Translations under genes and position numbers: made by a program | Part shown: positions 61,229 to 64,000 of the stretch, one piece after another | Numbering within the stretch: position 1 is the stretch's first letter | Layout of the letters: every line of letters begins with the position of its first letter | The notes under the pieces: model-generated | Database searches by the model: none | Told to the model about the DNA's origin: nothing | What the model saw: only the letters and a program-made list of their open reading frames with translations | Assembly (NCBI GenBank): GCA_964246015.1 | Contig: CAXTPG010000007.1 | Coordinates: forward strand, 1-64,000 | Source: JBBROS01 sp964246015 | GTDB lineage: Bacteria > Pseudomonadota > Alphaproteobacteria > Acetobacterales > Acetobacteraceae | Direction of reading: 5' to 3' | DNA length: 64,000 nt

Positions 61229-62234
61229 GGAGGCCCTTGCCCTCCATCCAGGCCTGGATGAGGGCGGCGACCTCGTCGGAGTTGTCGTCCAGCATCATCA
61301 TGTGGCTGTTGCCGGCGATGCCGCGCTTCGGGAGTTCCAGCACGTCCGCGGTGCCGCCGGCGTCGCGGATGGCCTGCGCCCACTTGTCGACGGCGGCGCG
61401 GAAGGTGGGCCAGGGGGCGACGTCCATGTGGTCGCCCCAGACGTAGAGGTGGGGGATGGACTTGACCTTCGATGCGTCGGCCTTGGCCGGGTCGGGGGCG
61501 CCGGAGCCTTCGACGACGACGACGGCCTTGATGCGGTCGGGGGCGGTGACGGCGGCCTGCTGGGCGAAGGCGGCGCCCTGGCTGTGGACCAGGATGACGG
61601 AGGGGCCGACGGCCTGGAGGTAGGCGTCGTAGGCGGCCTGGGTGGGTTTGTCGGAGGTGGTCCAGCGGGGGACGGCCATGCGGGCCATGCCTTCTGCGCC
61701 GTCCATGGGGAAGCGGCTGTCGGCGTAGCGGGCGCGTTTGGCCGGGTCGATGTTCCAGCTTCCGGGGGGGCCCATGCGGAAAAGCTCCCAGGCCTGCTGC
61801 ATGGGTCGGAAGATGGGCGTGCCTTCGGCCATGTCGGCGCGGGGGAAGCCGGAGCGGCCGCGTTCGAAGGCGTCGGAGACGTAGACGCTGTGGCCGGCGC
61901 GGAGGAAGTAGTCGGCCCAGCCGGGGGCGCCGTTCGGCTTGTCCTCGTAGACGGAGCCGGAGAGGCCGCCGCCGTGCCAGAGCATGAGGGGGTATCTGGC
62001 GCGGGGTTTGGCGAGCTTCACGTAGTGGGCGTACATCTGGCCGGTGATGAATTCGCCGTTGGGGTCCATGGTCATCAGGGGGCCGGAGGCGGTGAAGCGG
62101 GCCTGGGTGGTGGGCTGTCCGGAGACGGTGGCGACCTGGCCGCCGACGAAGAGGCTGCCGATCTTTTCCACGTCGTAGGCGTGGGCGTCGGGTGCGAGGA
62201 GGAGTGTCGCGGCGAGCGTGGCGATTCGCAGCAT
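61218..62234 (-). CDS. Exported alpha/beta hydrolase (esterase-like)
   Basis: A 338-residue secreted hydrolase with a signal peptide (MLRIATLAATLLLAPDAHA). The core has LMLWHGGGLSGSVYED (oxyanion loop), VSDAFERGRSGFP, the nucleophile Ser218 in ILVHSQGAAFAQQAA, VVVVEGSGAPDP and the probable His in GNSHMMMLDDNSDEVA. The layout is that of the esterase family often annotated as periplasmic hydrolase/lipase-like. It is divergent from ccdA. Substrate unknown. Its 3' end overlaps the convergent hydrolase by 11 bases. Confidence 0.85.
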   Translation of the reverse strand: MLRIATLAATLLLAPDAHAYDVEKIGSLFVGGQVATVSGQPTTQARFTASGPLMTMDPNGEFITGQMYAHYVKLAKPRARYPLMLWHGGGLSGSVYEDKPNGAPGWADYFLRAGHSVYVSDAFERGRSGFPRADMAEGTPIFRPMQQAWELFRMGPPGSWNIDPAKRARYADSRFPMDGAEGMARMAVPRWTTSDKPTQAAYDAYLQAVGPSVILVHSQGAAFAQQAAVTAPDRIKAVVVVEGSGAPDPAKADASKVKSIPHLYVWGDHMDVAPWPTFRAAVDKWAQAIRDAGGTADVLELPKRGIAGNSHMMMLDDNSDEVAALIQAWMEGKGLLTP

Positions 62235-62315
62235 GATGGTGTTTCCCCGGGTTCGTTATCGTTGCGGGGAGGCTAGCTTGGGCGCAGCGTGGGCGCCAGA
62301 CGGATGGAGGGCGCG

Positions 62316-62552
62316 ATGCCGGATGGGGACGTGAAGCGGACGGTGACGGTGACGCTGGAGCTGGATGCGGAGCTGGTGGAGGCGGCGGAGGCGGCGGGGC
62401 CGAGCCTTTCAGTCTCGGTCACACGGGCGTTGCGTCGCCATATCGGGACCCAGCGGCGGATGACGGATGCGGAGATCGCGCTGTACGTGCAGATGGCGAA
62501 CGATCATCACGATCGGTTCGGGTCCGCAGCCGACGGACATTTTCCCGGCTGA
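62316..62552 (+). CDS. ccdA: CcdA-family antitoxin
   Basis: A 78-residue antitoxin with a ribbon-helix-helix-like N-terminus (DVKRTVTVTLELDAELVEAAEAAG) and a CcdA-type C-terminus (VTRALRRHIGTQ, then MTDAEIALYVQMANDHHDRFGSAADGHF, resembling the toxin-binding tail). The ATG at 62316 has GGAGG 5 bases upstream; ATG 62304 and GTG 62289 are less likely. It shares one base with the ccdB start (TGATG), typical of TA pairs. Confidence 0.87.
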   Translation: MPDGDVKRTVTVTLELDAELVEAAEAAGPSLSVSVTRALRRHIGTQRRMTDAEIALYVQMANDHHDRFGSAADGHFPG

Positions 62553-62854
62553 TGGCGCAACTCGACGTCTACGTGAACCTCGATGTGGGGCGCCGCACCT
62601 ATCCGTTGCTCCTGGCGGTGCAGAATCGCCGTTTTGAACACCTTCGAACTCGTCTTGTCATCCCGCTGCTACGGGCGACGGCGGGTGAGCGTTGGCGGCG
62701 AACCGAGTTCATTGTCGATGGCGTGCTGTATGCGTTGGCGGCCCATGACCTGTTCCCGGCACCGGACAGGATCCTGGGACCATGCGTCGGATCCCTTGGC
62801 GAGCATGGCACGGAGATCATCCATGCGATCGACGAGGTGATCTCGGTCTATTGA
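62552..62854 (+). CDS. ccdB: CcdB-family toxin
   Basis: A 100-residue CcdB-like toxin that in the family poisons DNA gyrase. It reads AQLDVYVNLDVGRRTYPLLLAVQNRRFEHLRTRLVIPLLRA, then VDGVLYALAAHDLFPAPDRILGPCVGSLGEHGTEIIHAIDEVISVY, matching CcdB segment by segment. The gyrase-poisoning residues of F-plasmid CcdB are the terminal W99-G100-I101; this protein ends ISVY instead, so its target interaction may differ. Its end overlaps the convergent amidase gene by 7 bases. Confidence 0.88.
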   Translation: MAQLDVYVNLDVGRRTYPLLLAVQNRRFEHLRTRLVIPLLRATAGERWRRTEFIVDGVLYALAAHDLFPAPDRILGPCVGSLGEHGTEIIHAIDEVISVY

Positions 62855-64000
62855 GCCGGGCGGTTGGCCCGGGCGACGACGGCCTCGAAGAGGACCTGGG
62901 TGCCGGCTTCGGCTTCTTCGGGCTCGATGCTTTCGGCCTCGTTGTGGCTCAGGCCGTCCTTGCAGGGGGTGAAGATCATCGCGGTGGGGACGTGGCGGGC
63001 GACGTAGACGGCATCGTGGCCGGCGCCGGAGACGATGTCGCGGGACGAGTAGCCGAGGCGGGTGGCGGCCTGGCGGACGAGGTCGACGCAGGCGGGGTCG
63101 AAGGGTTGGGCGGGGATGCGGAACAGCTCGGTCAAGGCCAGGTCGACGCCGCAGTCGCGGGCGATGAAGCCGGCTTCGCGGGGGAATTGGGCGGCGAGGC
63201 GATCGACCTCGGCGGCGTCGGGGTGGCGGAACTCCACGCTGAAGCGGACTTCGCCGGGGATGACGTTGCGGCTGTTGGGCAGGACGACGAGCTGGCCGAC
63301 GGTGCCGCGGCCGTCCTCGCCGCGGGCGCGCATCATGCGGTCGACGAGGTCGATGACGCGGGCGGCGCAGACGAGGGCGTCGCGGCGGGTGCTGGGGGGC
63401 GTCGTGCCGGCGTGGCTGTCCTGGCCGGTGGCGACGGCGTCGTACCAGACCTGGGCCTGGCCGCCGGTGACGATGCCGATCTGCCGGGCCTCGCGTTCCA
63501 GGATGGGACCTTGTTCGATGTGCAGCTCGAAATAGGCGTCGGCGGGGAAGGGGCGGGCGGGTTCGGGGCCGCGGTAGCCGATGGCGTCGAGGGAGGCGCC
63601 GACGGTGTGGCCATCGAGGTCGGACAGGGCTTCGGTTTCGGCCTGGTCGTAGACGCCGGCCCAGACGCCGGACCCCATCAGGCTTTTTCCGAAGCGGCTG
63701 CCTTCCTCGTCGGTCCAGTTGACGAGTTCGAGGGGGGCTTCGGTGGTGATGCCGAGGTCGTGGAGGCTTCGCATGACCTCGAGCCCGGCCATGACGCCGA
63801 GGGCGCCGTCGAACTTGCCGCCGGAGGGTTGGCTGTCGAGGTGGCTGCCGAAGAGGACGGGGAGGCGTGCCGGGTCGCGGCCGGGGCGGCGGGCGAACAT
63901 GTTGCCCATGGCGTCGACGCGGAGGGTGAGGCCGGCGGCCTCGCACAGGGAGCGGAAGCGGTCGCGGCCCTGCTTGTCGACAGGGCCGAGGGCGAGGCGG
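62848..64000 (-). CDS. Hydantoinase/carbamoylase-family amidase (partial)
   Basis: The C-terminal 384 codons of an M20-type Zn amidohydrolase; the N-terminus lies beyond the right edge. It has LPVLFGSHLDSQPSGGKFDGALGVMAGLEV (metal ligands H and D), LELVNWTDEEGSRFGKSLMGS (catalytic Glu-Glu), FELHIEQGPILE, the dimerisation domain with SHAGTTPPSTRRDAL, RNVIPGEVRFSVEFRHPD and SGAGHDAVYVARHVPTAMIFTPCKDGLSHNEAESI. Such enzymes act on N-carbamoyl amino acids, ureidoglycolate/allantoate or beta-ureidopropionate. The exact substrate is undecidable here. Confidence 0.9.
   Translation of the reverse strand, partial: RLALGPVDKQGRDRFRSLCEAAGLTLRVDAMGNMFARRPGRDPARLPVLFGSHLDSQPSGGKFDGALGVMAGLEVMRSLHDLGITTEAPLELVNWTDEEGSRFGKSLMGSGVWAGVYDQAETEALSDLDGHTVGASLDAIGYRGPEPARPFPADAYFELHIEQGPILEREARQIGIVTGGQAQVWYDAVATGQDSHAGTTPPSTRRDALVCAARVIDLVDRMMRARGEDGRGTVGQLVVLPNSRNVIPGEVRFSVEFRHPDAAEVDRLAAQFPREAGFIARDCGVDLALTELFRIPAQPFDPACVDLVRQAATRLGYSSRDIVSGAGHDAVYVARHVPTAMIFTPCKDGLSHNEAESIEPEEAEAGTQVLFEAVVARANRPAQ

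Overview
The window comes from a very G+C-rich chromosome (about 70% by eye). It is most likely an alphaproteobacterium of the Acetobacterales/Rhodospirillales type. The reasons are an alphaproteobacterial SOS box (GTTC-N7-GTTC) in front of lexA, the block ppiD-trpEGDC-moaC-moeA-lexA, the pair kdsA...eno-ftsB, very tight packing with many ATGA/GTGA start-stop overlaps, and frequent GTG/TTG starts. No rRNA, CRISPR array, transposase or integrase is visible. No gap without a gene exceeds about 225 bases.

Layout. 1-1.1 kb: translation genes rpmI-rplT-pheS (minus; pheS runs off the left edge), without infC. 1.3-4.5 kb: a tandem AAA+ ATPase and a ROK sugar kinase. 4.6-7.7 kb (plus): tusA, an HDAC-like deacetylase, xseB, ispA, tlyA. 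7.7-9.7 kb (minus): KDG kinase, KDPG aldolase and a DUF3429 membrane protein. 9.8-11.1 kb: a CNNM/CorC-type membrane protein. 11.3-19.8 kb (minus): lexA, moeA, moaC, trpC, trpD, trpG, trpE, ppiD. 19.9-27.1 kb (plus): tpiA, secG, pyrG, kdsA, an acyltransferase, a GNAT, eno, ftsB. 27.1-29.4 kb: an orphan molybdenum hydroxylase large subunit. 29.6-37.5 kb (minus): an eight-gene overlapping operon that joins an Opp/Dpp ABC importer to a PfkB kinase, a BtpA/SgcQ-family barrel and a GATase-like protein. 37.5-40.7 kb: tRNA-Ser(GGA), a small exported protein, lepA and a methyltransferase. 40.7-45.6 kb: a serralysin-type protease fused to a Hint domain, then divergently a thiol dioxygenase, a four-domain rhodanese and comF. 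45.6-52 kb: a duplicated-domain lipoprotein, a lone ParA, an NAD(P)HX repair enzyme, malonyl-CoA decarboxylase and a TPP-dependent E1/transketolase-like enzyme. 52-58.6 kb: a second complete Dpp-type ABC importer, divergent from a PhnW-like aminotransferase. 58.6-64 kb: a GST, tRNA-Ser(GCT), a VapBC module, two alpha/beta hydrolases, a CcdAB module and a partial carbamoylase/amidase.

How it fits together. Most of the window is core metabolism. The accessory interest is in two self-contained uptake-plus-catabolism units (29.6-37.5 and 52.0-58.6 kb), the secreted protease-Hint protein, and the right end. There a VapBC module sits between the 3' end of tRNA-Ser and a 21-bp copy of that end, the footprint of tRNA-targeted integration. 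Two proteins carry notable core changes. The NAD(P)HX epimerase domain lacks its glycine/asparagine nucleotide loop by a clean in-frame gap. The Mo-hydroxylase has Gln where the family's catalytic Glu normally lies.

Limits: everything was read by eye. Family names rest on remembered motifs, not on searches, and start codons were chosen by overlap and Shine-Dalgarno spacing.
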